DNA of 64,000 nucleotides, from contig CAVNZM010000001.1 of the NCBI GenBank assembly GCA_963693365.1, positions 8,866,001 to 8,930,000 on the forward strand, in the 5' to 3' direction. The notes under the pieces are model-generated. The model saw only the letters and a program-made list of their open reading frames with translations, searched no databases and was not told where the DNA came from. Position 1 is the first letter of the stretch, and each line of letters opens with the position of its first letter. Positions 61,904 to 64,000 of this stretch are shown in pieces. The translations under genes were made by a program, and so were the position numbers. This DNA is from Amoebidium appalachense. Taxonomy: Eukaryota; Ichthyosporea.

Positions 61904-63728
61904 CTACGTGTTGATTGCATGGATGGCATGAGCGGAGAGAAAAGGCATGTTACTTGATGTAAAGGTACATGTGGAATGAATTGCGGTAATAGCGGCTATG
62001 GGTCTAGGAAATCTGAAAGTGTAGGAAAGCCAATTACTGCTTGAGTATGAATATGACATATATCATGCATTTGGGAAGCTCCAAAACTCCACATCGGCAG
62101 TTCTTATCCCTCGAACCCCCCTCCCCCCTCCCCCTCCCCCCTCCTCCCCCCCCCCCCCCCCCCCCCCCCGGCCCAACCCCCCAACCACGATACCGTACAG
62201 AAACTTCTTCTGCGAACACATGTTCCACGGAGTCGTCTATATTATCATACTACAGCCACAACACGTAGTGCACGGCTCAAACATGTGGAAAAGGGTTAGG
62301 GAGTGCACACACTGAGGCACCCACCAGATCATAGGTGCAATAGCTGATGCTGACTGGCATCTTGACCTGGGATCATAGCGGATGTGGTAGGCCTGCTCGA
62401 AAGTTCCCAATGCTTTGCACGTAGAGGAATTTCTGTGTTCCCCACAAAAATTAATAGCAGCAAAAGGATCTGGACCTCTGTGGAGTAGAAGTGAATTGTG
62501 TGCACTGTGCGTAACGGTCATGAGGTGATGGCTAGCCTGGTTAGTGGAAATCAAAAGCGACACGCTCAAGAAGTGTGCCTAGATCCAAAGGATGTATCAA
62601 GAGAAAGCCTTTATTTGTTTGCGGATCACTAAGTAACCGTGGAGGGCGGCATGAAAGAATGGCTAGCACTATCACTTCAATCGGCAGCGAACGCAAACTT
62701 GATGTAGTGTGTCCCCTACAGAAAAAAAAAAAAAAAGGGAATAGGTGTCTTTAGACTCGCACTTTCACCATGAAAATGCTATCGACACGAGTACCAAGCT
62801 GTCAGTGAAGTCACTGGTGATGTTTTGAAAGCATGTTTTCCGACCAAACGAAAAAAGGAAGGAAACTTGGTGTGTCATTATGTGTACCTACCTGTCAGAA
62901 GGTACTGAGCAGCAAACGGCAGAGTTACATTTGTTACAAAACGAATCCTACCTTGAATAGCGAATATGTCGTTCCGCGATTGCCCTGAATACTTCTTCCC
63001 TTGATTATGTCTGCTGAAAATTCACCGTACCATATGTTGGCACACCTTGTTGAACTGCTCTTCCTTTCCTTTGTACAGTACGGTTCCTTTCGGTGCGTGT
63101 GCCATCCCGTTTACAACAAGGTTGTAAGGTTGTGTAAGAGCTCTGAGAAGCAGCCTTTTCGTTTTACACTGTCTCTTAATGCCCCCTGCTAAGGTAAAAC
63201 TGAAAGCGCCTTTTACTATCACAGCTTCTCTGCATTCGAAAAACTTCGTTGGTTTTCCCAAACCGTTCTGTTTTGAAAAACTGAAACACTGAACAGCTGG
63301 AAAAGCATCCGCTGGCTTTTATATACCCGCGGGCCATTATTTGATCCGACGATTTGATTGGCTCAATCGGCACCAACAGAACACTGAGCAATGGCTCGGG
63401 CCAGCTGTCTTTCCGAGTCGAATATTTAACCGATTCGGGTCAGGTGCAGTGACCCGATGACGTCAACGACTGGGTTACCCAAAAGTTTGGCTCTCGTTTC
63501 TTCGGAAAAAACAACACGGGTCAAGTTTTCAAAGCAAGGATCGGAATTTTGGGGTGGATTAGGGTTAGTTTTAGAAGGGTAGAAGAGTGGTGAATCGCCA
63601 TAGAGCTTTTTAGCTCGGGCAATAAGACAGTTTTGGGCAGCCAAAGGAAAGCTGTAATTGCTTTTCCTGTTTTGATCTTTCGTTTTTTCCTTGGGGGTAT
63701 ATAATTGTAGAACGCTAGACTGTCAAAC
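61904..63728. other. Spacer between ARMC8 and the rightmost gene
   Basis: It must hold the missing first exon and promoter of ARMC8 (minus strand) and the promoter of the plus-strand gene at 63729. A TATATAA occurs at 63697-63703, about 30 nt before that ATG. A poly-C run lies at 62150-62169. A 110-codon minus-strand frame (62237-62569) is open but matches nothing I know and lacks a convincing donor. Composition is otherwise ordinary. Confidence 0.4.
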
Positions 63729-63822
63729 ATGTCAAACGACGTGGAGATGAAGGATGCCTCGGCTGAGAAGCCTGAAGAGAAGAAGCCTGAAGAGAAGGAA
63801 AAGGGCTCGCTGGTGCTGGCAG
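63729..63822 (+). CDS. First exon of a gene resembling proteasome subunit Rpn3/PSMD3
   Basis: ATG at 63729 opens 31 codons ending in a GTGTGT donor (phase 1). The N-terminus MSNDVEMKDA, followed by Glu/Lys/Pro-rich sequence and then GSLVLA, recalls the short acidic leader (DVEMK) of plant and animal Rpn3/PSMD3, a 26S proteasome lid subunit. The leader alone is weak evidence. A possible second exon begins at 63909, after CTCCATAG (in phase; EKTVERQGKAVFW), with a candidate donor at 63947. The rest lies beyond the window. Other proteins with acidic DVEMK leaders cannot be excluded. Confidence 0.4.
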
Positions 63823-64000
63823 GTGTGTCATACAGTTGTGTTGGCTTGGTCGTTGCGCATGTTCTGGTGTTCGGCTTTTCGCTACGCTCTCTCTTGTTGC
63901 CTCCATAGAGAAGACAGTCGAAAGGCAGGGAAAAGCTGTGTTCTGGGTATTTTGTGATTATTTTTTCATCCGATGGTTACGTCGAACGCTCTTTTTCATC

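Noticed and set aside
62237-62569. 110-codon minus-strand frame as the first exon of ARMC8
   Set aside because: No resemblance to ARMC8 N-termini and no donor in the required phase; it may be chance.

Overview
This is a eukaryotic nuclear window from an intron-rich genome that is unusually dense in microsatellites. The evidence is GT-AG introns, a Pol III tRNA gene with box B, a Ty1/copia retrotransposon, and genes for WDR76, FAM91A1, ARMC8 and PLPP6 homologues. Exon peptides resemble animal orthologues closely, and the retrotransposon primer site matches an animal-type initiator tRNA. A holozoan or other unicellular opisthokont is therefore a reasonable but weak guess; no rRNA or marker gene fixes the taxon.

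Layout. 1-540 (-): 5' end of an RCC1-repeat-like gene running off the left edge. 3620-10412 (-): complete nine-exon WDR76/CMR1 homologue (468 aa). 10413-11150: short bidirectional promoter interval. 11151-26470 (+): complete eighteen-exon FAM91A1 homologue (765 aa). About 30.2-31.3 kb (-): incomplete gene with a PX-domain exon. 32994-37046 (-): recently inserted, internally deleted Ty1/copia element with intact LTRs, inserted into one copy of a local ~500-bp repeat family (to ~38.7 kb). 39.5-39.9 kb: fold-back element. 44501-45142 (-): intronless PLPP6-type phosphatase. About 48.2-61.9 kb (-): ARMC8/Gid5 homologue, fifteen exons resolved and both ends incomplete, with a nested tRNA-Trp and two MITE-like elements in its introns. 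63729 onward (+): first exon of a gene whose N-terminus resembles proteasome subunit Rpn3/PSMD3.

The host genes are housekeeping functions (chromatin/DCAF WD protein, TGN vesicle tethering, CTLH/GID ubiquitin ligase, isoprenoid lipid phosphatase). They form neither an operon nor a pathway cluster. Introns and spacers are dominated by poly-G/poly-C runs and (GT/CA)n tracts; many tracts abut the splice sites, with GT repeats growing out of donors and CA repeats running into acceptors. All exon models were assembled by hand from reading frame, splice consensus, phase agreement and remembered family similarity. No alignment or RNA evidence was available.
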